Shown in pieces: positions 53,442 to 62,236 of a DNA stretch of 64,000 bases. Below the pieces are notes generated by a model that was given only the letters and a program-made list of their open reading frames with translations, searched no databases and was not told the DNA's origin. The DNA comes from Corynebacterium argentoratense DSM 44202 (GTDB lineage Bacteria; Actinomycetota; Actinomycetes; Mycobacteriales; Mycobacteriaceae). The stretch is from contig NC_022198.1 of NCBI RefSeq assembly GCF_000590555.1, positions 1,730,028 to 1,794,027 on the forward strand, in the 5' to 3' direction. Position numbers and translations under genes: made by a program. The number at the start of each line of letters is the position of its first letter. Position 1 is the first letter of the stretch.

Positions 53442-55178
53442 TTAAGGCTTGGGAATGTTGCGCAGGTTGGATTCCGCGAGGCTGAGCATGGCCCCGACAC
53501 CGCCGTCGAATACGGTCTTGGTTGCGGCTTTGGAGAAGCCCAGCAGCATGTCGAAGGTGATGTGGGGCGGAATGGACAGTGCATCCGGGTCGGTCACGAC
53601 GTCAATAAGAACAGGTCCGGGGTGTGCGAGCGCTTCCGTCATCTGCTGGCGCAGTTGGGCGGGGTCGGTGATGCGCACAGAGTGAATGCCGCAGGCGGTA
53701 GCGATGTCGGCGTAGTTGACGTCGTTGACGTCGGTGCCGAAGAAAGGCAGCCCATCGACGAGCATCTCCAGGCGAACCATGCCGAGAGTGGAATTATTGA
53801 ACACCACGGTTTTGACCGGCAATTTTTCCGAGGCGATGGTCAAAAGGTCACCCATGAGCATGGACAGTCCGCCGTCACCGGACATGGAGATGACCTGGCG
53901 GTCAGGTTGAGCAGCTTGCGCGCCGATAGCCATGGGCATGGCGTTGGCCATCGATCCGTGGCGGAAGGAACCCAACAATTCGCGCTTTCCGTTGGGGCTG
54001 ACATAGCGCGCGGCCCACACGTTGCACATGCCAGTATCGACGGTGAAAATAGCGTCCTCGGCTGCGAGTTCATCTAGCACCCTAGCTGCGTACTCGGGGT
54101 GGATAGGCGTGTGGTTTTCCACGTCCTTTGTATAGACTTCGACGACGTCGCTGAGCTTCTTGTGGTGCAGTTTCAACATCTTGTCCAGGAACGCACGGTC
54201 CGTTTTTTCCTCGATGGACGGCAGGATGTTGCTGATGGTTGCTTTGACGTCGCCGGCCACCGGGTAGGTGACGGTCGTGCGGCGGCCGAGCGCCGCGGCG
54301 TCAATATCAACCTGTGCCACGTTCTTCTTCGGCAGGAAGGCGTTGTAGGGGAAGTCCGTGCCAAGGAGGATCAACAGGTCTGCCTCGTGCATCGCGTCGT
54401 AGCAGGCACCGTAGCCGAGCAACCCGGACATGCCCACTTCGAAGGGGTTGTCGTACTGGATGTACATTTTTCCGCCCAGAGAGTGCCCCACCGGCGCCTT
54501 GATCTTGTCAGCGAGTGCCATAACCTCTGCATGGGCCTCCTTGCAGCCAGCACCGCAGAACAATGTGACAGTTTTTGCCTTGTTAATTGCCTCGACGAGT
54601 GCCGCGGCCTCCTCCGGGTGGGGGAACACAACGGGGCGTTTGGTGGAAATAACGGAGTTGAGGGTGGTGTCCTCGTCGGCTTCCTGGGTGGTGATGTCGC
54701 CGGGAATGACCACAACGGAGACACCTTTACCCGCCATGGTGGACTGGATAGCGTGGTGCAGGATCGTGGCGCCCTGCTCGGCGGAGTTCACCATTTCGCA
54801 GTAACCAGAGCACTCTTTGAACAGAATCTCCGGGTGAGTTTCCTGGAAGAAGGTCGAACCAATCTGGTTGGAGGGAATGTGGCTGGCGATCGCTAACACC
54901 TTGGCGTGATCGCGGTGGGCGTTGAACAAGCCCTGGATTAAGTGAGTATTGCCCGGGCCGCAAGAACCGGCGCACACGGCTAGTTCGTCAGCAGCGAGGG
55001 AATCTGCACCTGCTGCGAAGGCTGCCGCTTCCTCATTGCGGACGTGAATCCACTCAATGCTAGAGGTTCGGATCGCATCAACAATCGGGTTAAGACTGTC
55101 GCCGACCAGCCCGTAAATACGCTTAACGCCCTGACGCTCGAGGGTTTCGACGATCTGTTTCGCAAAGTTTTTAGCCAT
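53442..55178 (-). CDS. poxB: Pyruvate:quinone oxidoreductase (pyruvate oxidase)
   Basis: 578 aa from the ATG at 55178. It oxidatively decarboxylates pyruvate to acetate and passes electrons to quinone at the membrane, using thiamine diphosphate and FAD. The N-terminus has the catalytic glutamate in HVRNEEAAAFAAGA, the TDP domain has SMSGDGGLSMLMGDLLT with the Mg-binding NNSTLGMVR, and the C-terminus DALSIPPHITFDMLLGFSKA resembles the lipid-activation tail. A CAGGC/GCCTG hairpin in 53409-53425 may terminate it. Acetate it makes could be handled by actA and the RamA regulon. Confidence 0.94.
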   Translation of the reverse strand: MAKNFAKQIVETLERQGVKRIYGLVGDSLNPIVDAIRTSSIEWIHVRNEEAAAFAAGADSLAADELAVCAGSCGPGNTHLIQGLFNAHRDHAKVLAIASHIPSNQIGSTFFQETHPEILFKECSGYCEMVNSAEQGATILHHAIQSTMAGKGVSVVVIPGDITTQEADEDTTLNSVISTKRPVVFPHPEEAAALVEAINKAKTVTLFCGAGCKEAHAEVMALADKIKAPVGHSLGGKMYIQYDNPFEVGMSGLLGYGACYDAMHEADLLILLGTDFPYNAFLPKKNVAQVDIDAAALGRRTTVTYPVAGDVKATISNILPSIEEKTDRAFLDKMLKLHHKKLSDVVEVYTKDVENHTPIHPEYAARVLDELAAEDAIFTVDTGMCNVWAARYVSPNGKRELLGSFRHGSMANAMPMAIGAQAAQPDRQVISMSGDGGLSMLMGDLLTIASEKLPVKTVVFNNSTLGMVRLEMLVDGLPFFGTDVNDVNYADIATACGIHSVRITDPAQLRQQMTEALAHPGPVLIDVVTDPDALSIPPHITFDMLLGFSKAATKTVFDGGVGAMLSLAESNLRNIPKP

Positions 55179-55255
55179 GACCCGAGTATAGGCACCTGGA
55201 GAGGGGACACGCCGCAAATTATGGAAAAGTATTCACACTTACCCTTGGCGTGCCC

Positions 55256-55831
55256 TTACTCACTGGTAGAGGCAATGGCGGCACCGCTGCCTTCCAGTGC
55301 GCTGAGGGCCTGCTGGCCGGCATCCTCCGCGACGGCTGAACAGAGGTCCTGCAACACGCGGACATCGAAACCTTCCGCCAGCGCATCCGTGGCGGTCGCC
55401 CGAACGCAGTAGTCGGTAGCAATTCCACAGACGTCAACGTCGGTGATACCGCGGCCTTGTAGCCACTGCGCCAACGTAGTCTCGCTGCCGGCAAGGTGAC
55501 CTTCGAAACCAGAGTACGCCGCCGAGTATTCACCTTTAAGAAAGTGCGCCTCAATACTGTCCACCACGGAATCTAAGCTGGGGTGCAGGGCGGCCCCGGA
55601 TGTATCGGCGACGCAGTGGACCGGCCACGAATCCTTGAAATCGGGTGTCTCGGAGAAGTGGCTGCCTGGGTCAATGTGCCAATCCTGTGTGCTGACGATG
55701 GCATCGTAGCGTCCGGCATTGTTGCGGATGTACTGGGCGATGCCCGCGGCAACAGCGTCACCTTGTGATGTGGCCAAGGGGCCACCGGGGCAGAAATCGG
55801 GCTGGACGTCAACAACGATGAGTGCGCGCAT
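55256..55831 (-). CDS. pncA: Nicotinamidase PncA
   Basis: 191 aa from the ATG at 55831. Nicotinamidase deamidates nicotinamide to nicotinate in NAD salvage. The catalytic aspartate is in VVDVQPDFCPGG, the metal site in STQDWHIDPGSHFSE, the lysine in FLKGEYSAAYSGFEG and the catalytic cysteine in GIATDYCVRAT. No long leader or clear operator is seen. It is a single gene between poxB and the repeat element near tRNA-Thr. Confidence 0.95.
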   Translation of the reverse strand: MRALIVVDVQPDFCPGGPLATSQGDAVAAGIAQYIRNNAGRYDAIVSTQDWHIDPGSHFSETPDFKDSWPVHCVADTSGAALHPSLDSVVDSIEAHFLKGEYSAAYSGFEGHLAGSETTLAQWLQGRGITDVDVCGIATDYCVRATATDALAEGFDVRVLQDLCSAVAEDAGQQALSALEGSGAAIASTSE

Positions 55832-55886
55832 GCAGCCTAGTGTAATACTTTTCAAACACTACCCAGTCGAGTGACGCACGGAAAAC

Positions 55887-55975
55887 GTGCACAAATGTCG
55901 GCAGCGAGCGCGCAGTAGAACTGTTTCCCCCAGGTCGCCTGAAAAACGCGGCCGCCCCACCCGATATTTGTGCAC
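55887..55975. repeat. MITE-like inverted-repeat element, copy B
   Basis: The ends GTGCACAAATGTCGG (55887-55901) and CCGATATTTGTGCAC (55961-55975) are inverted repeats with one mismatch. The interior shares TTTCCCCCAGGTCGCC and GCGGCCGCC with copy A at 10607-10695 in the same order and orientation, while bases near the left arm have drifted. As in copy A it lies 3' of a minus-strand tRNA, here about 27 nt beyond tRNA-Thr. Confidence 0.75.
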
Positions 55976-56001
55976 ACCCGCGCCCCAAGGGAAGAAAAAA
56001 G

Positions 56002-56074
56002 AGCTGAAGATGGGACTCGAACCCACAACCTACGGTTTACAAGACCGTTGCGCTACCAATTGCGCCACTCCAGC
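56002..56074 (-). tRNA. tRNA-Thr (anticodon TGT)
   Basis: 73 nt on the minus strand with acceptor stem GCTGGAG/CTTCAGC (one G-T pair), anticodon loop CTTGTAA, anticodon stem ACGGT/ACCGT and T arm GTGGGTTCGAGTCCCAT. The discriminator base reads T, which is unusual for most tRNAs but known for threonine tRNAs. Confidence 0.96.
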
Positions 56075-56203
56075 ACAGCCAGCGTTTCACACCGGGCACA
56101 GCACTCGCAGCGCCACAATGGTGAATCCAAAAGCCAGTGTGGAATACTACCCTAACAACGACCATCGCCACCAAACCCCGTCCGCATCCGAGGGAAACAC
56201 ACT

Positions 56204-57676
56204 GTGCAGCTAGCCAAATTTCTAGATCCGCGGCGCGTCCGAGACTTGTTGTCGCGACGCGACACCTCTGAGGCCGTGCTTCACCCTGACGCCGCGACGA
56301 TTGACCTCGTCAAGGCAGCTCCTCCGCCCTCCCCGCTGGCCCCGGTTGACCTCACCGACCCCGGCCAAGTCTCCGGTGTGATGGACATTGCCGCCCGGAT
56401 CGGGGGCATCCTACTGAGTTCCGGCACGTCCAACAGCGATGCCAAGGAACAAATTCATGCGGTGGCCAGTGCCTACGGCCTGCACTACTGCCACGTGGAC
56501 ATCACCCTGAACACCATCACGGTGTTCACCATCGTCGGCACCTCAAACCGTGCGCCCATCAGTGTGTTTCGGGTGGTTCGAAAACTCACCATTGATTTTT
56601 CCAAGTTGAGCGAAGTCGACCGCCTGATTCGTTCCATCCAGGCTGGCGCCACGCCACCCGAAGTTGCGGAAAAAGCCTTGGATGAACTCATCGCAGCCCC
56701 ACCCCCCTTCGGCCTGAAGATGAGTCTTTTCGGGTGGTCGCTCATGGCTGCGGCCGTCGCCGTGTTGCTCGGCGGTAACGCGCTTGTTGCGGCGATCTCC
56801 GCGGCGTCAGCATTGGTGATTATGGGTGGAAGCGCCTGGCTGGACAGCAAACGCCTGCCCGTGTTTTTCCAAAATATCTACGGTGGCTTCGTGGCGACGA
56901 TGCCGGCCGCCGTGATGTACCACTTTGTGATTTCCCAGGGGTTCCAGCTGGCCCCGGGACAAATTATTGCCTCGGGAATCGTGGTGATGCTGGCGGGTCT
57001 GACGCTCGTGCAGGCGCTGCAAGACGGCATCACCGGGGCGCCCGTCACCGCGGGCGCACGATTCTTCGAAACGATGCTGCTCACGGGCGGAATCGTCGCC
57101 GGAGTCGGTATCGGCCTGGAGGTCTCGGCATACCTGGGCATCTCACTGCCGCTGTACGAAACCAGCCCCACCACCGGTTTTTCTAGCGCCACCGTCAAGG
57201 TCATTTCCGGCGCTATCGCCTCGGCGGGATTTACCATCGCCTGCTACTCGGAATGGTCCTCGGTGTTCATCTCCGGCCTCGCATCGGTCACTGGTTCCGG
57301 CATCTACTACCTAGTGTTGCTCCCGCAAGGCCTCGGCCCCGTCGTAGGCATTGGGATCGCGGCCACCATGATCGGCTTGTTCGGTGGCCTGCTGGCCCGC
57401 CGCTTCCGAGTACCACCGTTGATCACAGCGGTCGCTGGCATTACCCCACTGCTGCCAGGTTTGGCGATCTATCGAGGCATGTACGCCATCATGCACGACC
57501 AAATGGTGGTCGGATATTCTGCAATGACCTTAGCCCTGGCGATCGCAACATCCCTGGCTGCCGGCGTTGTTCTTGGCGAATGGGTTGCCCGAAAACTTCG
57601 CCGCCCGCCCATGTTCCGTCCCTACCAGACGATGCAACGCCTACGCAGCTCTCCTTTCAAGCGCCCAGTAGCGTAG
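56204..57676 (+). CDS. thrE: Threonine/serine exporter ThrE
   Basis: 490 aa. The cytoplasmic N-terminal domain (about residues 1-165) has the conserved AAPPPSPLAPVDLTDPGQVSG, SSGTSNSDAKEQI and HVDITLNTITVFT blocks, followed by about ten hydrophobic helices. LQDGITGAPVTAGARFFET and LLARRFRVPPLITAVAGITPLLPGLAIYRGMYA match ThrE closely. It exports threonine and serine by proton antiport. A GTG start follows CGAGGGAAACACACT. It agrees with my memory of the C. glutamicum protein. Confidence 0.96.
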   Translation: MQLAKFLDPRRVRDLLSRRDTSEAVLHPDAATIDLVKAAPPPSPLAPVDLTDPGQVSGVMDIAARIGGILLSSGTSNSDAKEQIHAVASAYGLHYCHVDITLNTITVFTIVGTSNRAPISVFRVVRKLTIDFSKLSEVDRLIRSIQAGATPPEVAEKALDELIAAPPPFGLKMSLFGWSLMAAAVAVLLGGNALVAAISAASALVIMGGSAWLDSKRLPVFFQNIYGGFVATMPAAVMYHFVISQGFQLAPGQIIASGIVVMLAGLTLVQALQDGITGAPVTAGARFFETMLLTGGIVAGVGIGLEVSAYLGISLPLYETSPTTGFSSATVKVISGAIASAGFTIACYSEWSSVFISGLASVTGSGIYYLVLLPQGLGPVVGIGIAATMIGLFGGLLARRFRVPPLITAVAGITPLLPGLAIYRGMYAIMHDQMVVGYSAMTLALAIATSLAAGVVLGEWVARKLRRPPMFRPYQTMQRLRSSPFKRPVA

Positions 57677-57718
57677 AGTAGATGAGCACTAAAAAGATTC
57701 TTTTACGGAGGACATCCC

Positions 57719-58093
57719 TTGCCACCTAAGGTCACTGACACCCGCTCCAACGCCGCGGAATCTCTCCACGCTGTGGAGACAGCCACCGCAGATGCAGCCC
57801 GCCGTATCGTCGCAACATACTCGGAGAACTTCCTCGATTTCGCGACCCTAGCGTGCATGCTCGGTGTCGAACCTCAGGGTTTGTCCTACCGCAAGATCGC
57901 CGCGGAGTTCGCCGAGCCCGAACCCGCGCCTGCCAAGAAGAAGGCCTCTAAGAAAGCCACCAAGAAGGCTACGAAGAAAGCTACAAAGAAGGCCAGCAAG
58001 AATACGACCAATAAGGCGTCCAAGGCTACAAAGAAGACCACCAAGAAAACAACGAAGAAGACCACCAAGAAGACCACCAAAAAAGCCGAATAG
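57719..58093 (+). CDS. Basic protein with H1-like KKATKK/KKTTKK repeat tail
   Basis: 124 aa from a TTG start at 57719, supported by GGAGG 7-8 nt upstream. Residues 1-65 form a compact helical region (VTDTRSNAAESLHAVETATADAARRIVATYS). The remaining 55 residues are tandem repeats of the type KKATKKATKK and KKTTKKTTKK, as in histone H1-like DNA-binding tails. It probably binds nucleic acid, but the function is unknown. It lies 42 nt after thrE and 18 nt before otsA. Confidence 0.85.
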   Translation: MPPKVTDTRSNAAESLHAVETATADAARRIVATYSENFLDFATLACMLGVEPQGLSYRKIAAEFAEPEPAPAKKKASKKATKKATKKATKKASKNTTNKASKATKKTTKKTTKKTTKKTTKKAE

Positions 58094-58111
58094 CACCCAG
58101 GGGTCGTTGTC

Positions 58112-59509
58112 GTGAGCCGCACCAGTAGTTTCGTCGTAGCGTCCTTACGGCTGCCCATCGACATCTCTGTGGATGAGTGCGGCAATCAAGTGGTTTCATC
58201 TAGCCCGGGCGGCTTGGTCAGTGCACTTCGCCCGGTGCTAGCCCAACGCGATGGTGTGTGGGTGGGTTGGCCGGGGGCCATCGACCACGAGCTTGCCCCC
58301 ATGAAGCTCGAAGGTTTGAGCCTGCACCCGGTGGCCCTGTCGCAAACAGACTTCGAGCAATTCTACGAGGGATTTTCCAACGCCACCCTGTGGCCGCTCT
58401 ACCACGACCTGATCGTCACCCCCGAGTTCAACGAACAATGGTGGGAAACATACCGCCAGGTCAATGAACGTTTTGCGCAGGCTGTTGTCGAATGCGCCGA
58501 GCCCGGCGCGACCGTGTGGGTGCAGGACTACCAACTGCAGTTGCTGCCGCAGTTGCTGAAGCAAGCTCGGCCGGACCTGACCGTTGGCTTCTTTTTACAC
58601 ATCCCTTTCCCTTCGGTCGACTTGTTCCAGCAGTTGCCGTGGCGCCGCGAGTTGCTTGTGGGCATGGACGCAGCCGACGTCATTGGTTTTCAATTGTCCT
58701 CCGGGGCTGATAACTACCTACAGCTTCGTCAAAGCTTGCTGGAACCGGAGGAGCTCCAGCGCACGCCGGTGGTTCGGGACTTCCCCATTTCAATCGATTA
58801 CGGCTCGATGGCTGCCCGCGCGAAGCAGGCCCGCGAGTCCGGGGCAGTGGAGGCGTTGCGTCGGCGCTTGGGTAACCCGCAGGCTGTGTTGTTGGGGGTT
58901 GATCGTCTGGATTACACCAAGGGCATCTCGCAGCGGCTGCAGGCGTTCCGGCAGTTGCTTGACCAACTCCCCAATCACGATCCAGGCTCGGTAGTGTTCG
59001 TGCAGGTTGCTACGCCTTCGCGGGAGCGCATTGACCATTATCGGGCGACTCGTGATTCGGTGGAGCAGTTGGTTGGCCGCATCAATGGTGAGTGCGCCGC
59101 GGTGGGTACCCCGGTGGTGCATTACCTCCACCGCTCTTTGTCTGCCGAAGAGCTGGCCGCCTTGTATGCTGCCGCGGACGTGATGGTGGTGACCCCGCTG
59201 AAGGATGGCATGAACTTGGTGTCTAAGGAGTACGTGGCCTGCCATGAGGATGGTTCGGGGGCTTTGGTGCTGTCGGAGTTTGCGGGTGCGGCGGCTCAGC
59301 TGAACGAGGCTCATCTGTGCAACCCGCATGATGTTCCTTCGATCACCGAGGCGATGCTGCAGGCGCTGCGTGGTGGCGGGGTTGTGAGAAATAGTGATGA
59401 CGCCGTGTCGGATGCTCAGGCACGTATGTCGCTGATGGTGGACAATGTGCGCATGTTTGATGTGCACCGCTGGGCACAGGATTTTTTGGACTTGTTGGAG
59501 GTCAAATGA
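58112..59509 (+). CDS. otsA: Trehalose-6-phosphate synthase OtsA
   Basis: 465 aa GT20 glycosyltransferase makes trehalose 6-phosphate from UDP-glucose and glucose 6-phosphate. The N-terminal phosphate loop is SSPGGLVSALRPVL, the WVQDYQLQLLPQLL and HIPFPSVDLFQQLPWR blocks line the acceptor site, and GVDRLDYTKGISQRLQAF with PLKDGMNLVSKEYVA close the donor site. The GTG start is close behind the lysine-rich gene. It overlaps the lipoprotein gene by 4 nt. Codon choice drifts from C-ending to G/T-ending after about 58850. Confidence 0.96.
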   Translation: MSRTSSFVVASLRLPIDISVDECGNQVVSSSPGGLVSALRPVLAQRDGVWVGWPGAIDHELAPMKLEGLSLHPVALSQTDFEQFYEGFSNATLWPLYHDLIVTPEFNEQWWETYRQVNERFAQAVVECAEPGATVWVQDYQLQLLPQLLKQARPDLTVGFFLHIPFPSVDLFQQLPWRRELLVGMDAADVIGFQLSSGADNYLQLRQSLLEPEELQRTPVVRDFPISIDYGSMAARAKQARESGAVEALRRRLGNPQAVLLGVDRLDYTKGISQRLQAFRQLLDQLPNHDPGSVVFVQVATPSRERIDHYRATRDSVEQLVGRINGECAAVGTPVVHYLHRSLSAEELAALYAAADVMVVTPLKDGMNLVSKEYVACHEDGSGALVLSEFAGAAAQLNEAHLCNPHDVPSITEAMLQALRGGGVVRNSDDAVSDAQARMSLMVDNVRMFDVHRWAQDFLDLLEVK

Positions 59510-59955
59510 TGCGCTCGAGGGCTGTTGCTGCGGTTGTGTGCTCGGGTTCGCTGCTGGCGGGCTGCGCTGAGCGCGCTCATGTGGATACCGTGACCTGGCA
59601 GATCACGGATGTGTATGTGTCTTCGGACACCCCCAGTGGCGTGCCTGATGATATTGCTGGCAAGGCGGTATTGGTGTTTGGTCGTTCGACGTTGGCGGGC
59701 AATACCGGTTGTGCGCCTTTGCATGGAAAGGTCAGTTACGACGGTGCGTCGCCGCAGGACGCGACGTCATTGACTATTAGTTCGCTGCGTGTGGATGATC
59801 CTTCCCCGGAGTGCTCTGGCCAGGCGATGTATGTGCATCAGGAGCTTGTGTCGATGCTCGAGGGGGGCTTTTATTTGCGGCATGAGGACCATGAGCTTGT
59901 GTTGCAGAAGCAGCCGAGTGGTCTGGATAGCCCGGCGATCCGCCTGGTGTACTGA
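59506..59955 (+). CDS. Predicted lipoprotein between otsA and otsB
   Basis: 149 aa. The signal peptide ends in the lipobox LLAGC (cysteine about residue 20), so it is likely lipid-anchored outside the membrane. A small beta-rich domain follows with NTGCAPLHGKVSY and a second cysteine in PECSGQ. The motifs loosely resemble META/HslJ-type domains. Its strict overlap with otsA (ATGA) and otsB (1 nt) suggests co-translation and a possible tie to trehalose metabolism or envelope mycolate chemistry, which is inference. Confidence 0.8.
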   Translation: MMRSRAVAAVVCSGSLLAGCAERAHVDTVTWQITDVYVSSDTPSGVPDDIAGKAVLVFGRSTLAGNTGCAPLHGKVSYDGASPQDATSLTISSLRVDDPSPECSGQAMYVHQELVSMLEGGFYLRHEDHELVLQKQPSGLDSPAIRLVY

Positions 59956-60761
59956 TGTCTGCGCTGATTCCCGCGCTCGAGCGGCTGCCGGCTTGCGAGT
60001 TTCTGCTGGTTGTTAGCGATTTCGACGGCACTCTGGCGGGTTTCAGCCCTAACCCTGATGACGTCGCGGTGCATGCACCCAGCATGGATGCCTTGCGCGC
60101 GTTGTCTGCTTTGCCAAACACGTCGGTGGCTTTATTGTCGGGGCGTTCGGTGGAGAGTTTGCGTGCGGTATCTGGGGTGGGCAGGGATTCGGCGATTGCG
60201 TTGGTGGGGTCTCATGGTGCGCAGCGCGAGGAGGGCGCCTGTGTGTCACCCGAGGTGCAGCGTTGTTTGGATGAGGTAGCGCAGGCCTGGGAGCGCTTGA
60301 TTGCCAGCTCTGGTTGCTCTGGGGCGTTTGTGGAGCACAAGCCGTATCACCGTGTGTTCCACGTGCGGGGGGTTGCTGACGCCGCGGTGGCTGAGGCGTT
60401 GCTGCGTCGTGCTGCTGGGGTGGGGTGCAGCCGGGGTGGTTTTAGTGAGGGCAAGTGCGTGGTGGAGTACTCCCCCATTGCGGTGACGAAGGGCGATTGG
60501 CTGCGGGAGCAGGTTGAGGGTTTGCCGGCCGGGGCTGGGGTGGTGTTTATCGGTGATGATGTGACGGATGAGCATGGTTTTTCTGCGCTGCGGGCGTTGG
60601 AGTCTGCGGGGCATAATGGGGTGCTGCGGGGCGTGAAGGTTGGGGATGGTGTGACTGAGGCCCATGCCACGATGGCGGGCATCCGCGAGGTTGGGGAAAT
60701 GCTATCTGAGCTGGCTAAAGCCCGCCAGATTTTCATTAAAGAGCACCCCCGTTTTCAATAA
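59955..60761 (+). CDS. otsB: Trehalose-6-phosphate phosphatase OtsB
   Basis: 268 aa HAD-superfamily phosphatase that releases trehalose from trehalose 6-phosphate. Motif I is DFDGTLAGF (about residues 17-25), motif II ALLSGRSVESL, motif III lysine in TKGDWLREQV and motif IV FIGDDVTDEHGF. It shares one base with the upstream lipoprotein gene, so otsA, the lipoprotein and otsB are one translation-coupled unit. Confidence 0.95.
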   Translation: MSALIPALERLPACEFLLVVSDFDGTLAGFSPNPDDVAVHAPSMDALRALSALPNTSVALLSGRSVESLRAVSGVGRDSAIALVGSHGAQREEGACVSPEVQRCLDEVAQAWERLIASSGCSGAFVEHKPYHRVFHVRGVADAAVAEALLRRAAGVGCSRGGFSEGKCVVEYSPIAVTKGDWLREQVEGLPAGAGVVFIGDDVTDEHGFSALRALESAGHNGVLRGVKVGDGVTEAHATMAGIREVGEMLSELAKARQIFIKEHPRFQ

Positions 60762-60805
60762 TTTTCAGTTAACAACTGTTTTCAAACGTAGTTGGTTGGA
60801 AAAAC

Positions 60806-61359
60806 ATGAAAAAGCTTCTTCTCGCTATCCCTCTAGCCGCAACCCTAGCTGCCTGCAGCTCCACCGCCACCGACCCGGCGGCTGAGTCTTCCACGATGAA
60901 AGACGAGGGCACCACCATGACCACGGTGACCAAGATGGTGATGGGCTAGTCAACGGGCACATTTGGTACGACACCCACGCCGTCCAGCACATTGGCGAAG
61001 ACCTCGCAGAGGCCGCCAAGAAGCTCGGCGCCGAGGCAAGCACCGAGACCTTGGACGAGCAGATGCACACCCTGCACGAAAAGATCGATCACCTTCCTGC
61101 CGTGCGCGTCGCACAAACCGAACCCATCGCGGTCTACATCACCAACAACCCCGTGGCGGCAACCATCTGGTCAGTAATCTTCGCGGAAATAGCAGCAGCC
61201 GGGGGCTTCGTGCTTTCACTAGCCCCCGGCCTGCCGGTCAGCGTATTCGTAACCGGAATATCCTTTGGGATCTACCTGATCTGCCGAGCTATCGGGTTTG
61301 TGCGCGACGCTGGCGTGCAAACTCCGACAGCACAACTCCAGCAGCAACCGAAGCATTGA
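60806..61359 (+). pseudogene. Decayed lipoprotein/membrane gene (frameshift and 3' overlap)
   Basis: 60806-60949 encodes a 47-aa lipoprotein start (lipobox LAACSS) that stops early. Immediately after, in the +2 frame, a coherent sequence runs without a start codon (GLVNGHIWYDTHAVQHIGED and an alanine-rich helix) into a frame formally starting at TTG 61051 with two membrane helices (about 61165-61230 and 61240-61290). The last 23 codons overlap rlmB antisense, as if the end were read-through. A frameshifted or deletion-fused gene is the best explanation. Two genuine short genes remain possible. Confidence 0.5.
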
Positions 61360-62236
61360 GGGATTCCACCCAACCCACCATCGGGATACTCATCACAGAA
61401 TCACAGGTCTCCCGCACCAAGCGGGACATGCCCTTGCCCTCAGAACCAACAACGATAACCACCGGGCCGGTGCCGTCATAAGTGTCCAAGGTGTGGTCCC
61501 CGCCCGCATCCAAACCAACCACCTGGTAGCCGGCTTGCTGGAAACGCTTCAACGTACGCGTCATATTCGTCGCCTTCGCAACAGGCAGACGCGCAGCCGT
61601 ACCAGCGGACGTACGCCACGCAACAGCAGTCACCGATGCAGAACGACGCTCCGGAACAACCACACCATGGCCACCAAACGCCGCCACAGAACGAATCACC
61701 GCACCCAGGTTCCGCGGATCCGTAATGTTGTCGAGGCAGACAATCAAACCGTCTTCGCCACGCGACGCGACGTCATCAATCAAATCTTCAACATCGGCGT
61801 ACTCAAACGGCGGGATCAACAAACCAATGCCCTGGTGCATGCCATTGCCGGTCATGCGATCCATCTCGTGCTTCGGCACCTCAACCGTCGGGATGGAACG
61901 CGCGCGGCACAACTGCACAGCCTCGCTCAAACGATCATCGTTCTGGGTGCCCTCCACCACATACAACGTCTGGGCGGGAACCTTCGCCTTCAAGCACTCC
62001 ACCACAGGGTTACGGCCGACAACCAACTCGTTGCCATCATCTTTTTGATGACGCCCCTGCGCGCGACGCTCGCGCTCAATCTTGCGCTTATACGCTGCGT
62101 GATAGGTGCGATCCTCCGCCTTAGGCGTCGGACCCTTACCCTTCAAACCACGGCGGCGCTGACCACCAGAACCAACAACCTGGCCCTTCTTGTTCGTCTT
62201 GCGCATCGCGCCCCGACGCTGAGAGTTGCCTGCCAT
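61289..62236 (-). CDS. rlmB: 23S rRNA (guanosine-2'-O-)-methyltransferase RlmB (SpoU/TrmH family)
   Basis: 315 aa. A basic N-terminal extension of about 65 residues precedes the SpoU domain. The knot signature blocks are [29 protein letters not shown] and [23 protein letters not shown], which bind SAM. The L30e-like substrate domain starts with [25 protein letters not shown]. It starts directly after the cysS stop (TAGATG), so the two are translationally coupled. Confidence 0.94.
   Translation of the reverse strand: MAGNSQRRGAMRKTNKKGQVVGSGGQRRRGLKGKGPTPKAEDRTYHAAYKRKIERERRAQGRHQKDDGNELVVGRNPVVECLKAKVPAQTLYVVEGTQNDDRLSEAVQLCRARSIPTVEVPKHEMDRMTGNGMHQGIGLLIPPFEYADVEDLIDDVASRGEDGLIVCLDNITDPRNLGAVIRSVAAFGGHGVVVPERRSASVTAVAWRTSAGTAARLPVAKATNMTRTLKRFQQAGYQVVGLDAGGDHTLDTYDGTGPVVIVVGSEGKGMSRLVRETCDSVMSIPMVGWVESLNASVAAGVVLSEFARQRRAQTR

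Noticed and set aside
53300..53584. Short minus-strand frame between phoR and poxB
   Set aside because: Its beginning overlaps poxB out of frame; only the last 30 codons look protein-like, and there is no usable start there. A leader peptide cannot be excluded but is not supported.
57940..58093. Possible CRISPR or tandem DNA repeat
   Set aside because: The repeats are contiguous short codon repeats encoding a Lys-rich tail, with no spacers. No CRISPR-like repeat-spacer pattern was seen anywhere in the window.
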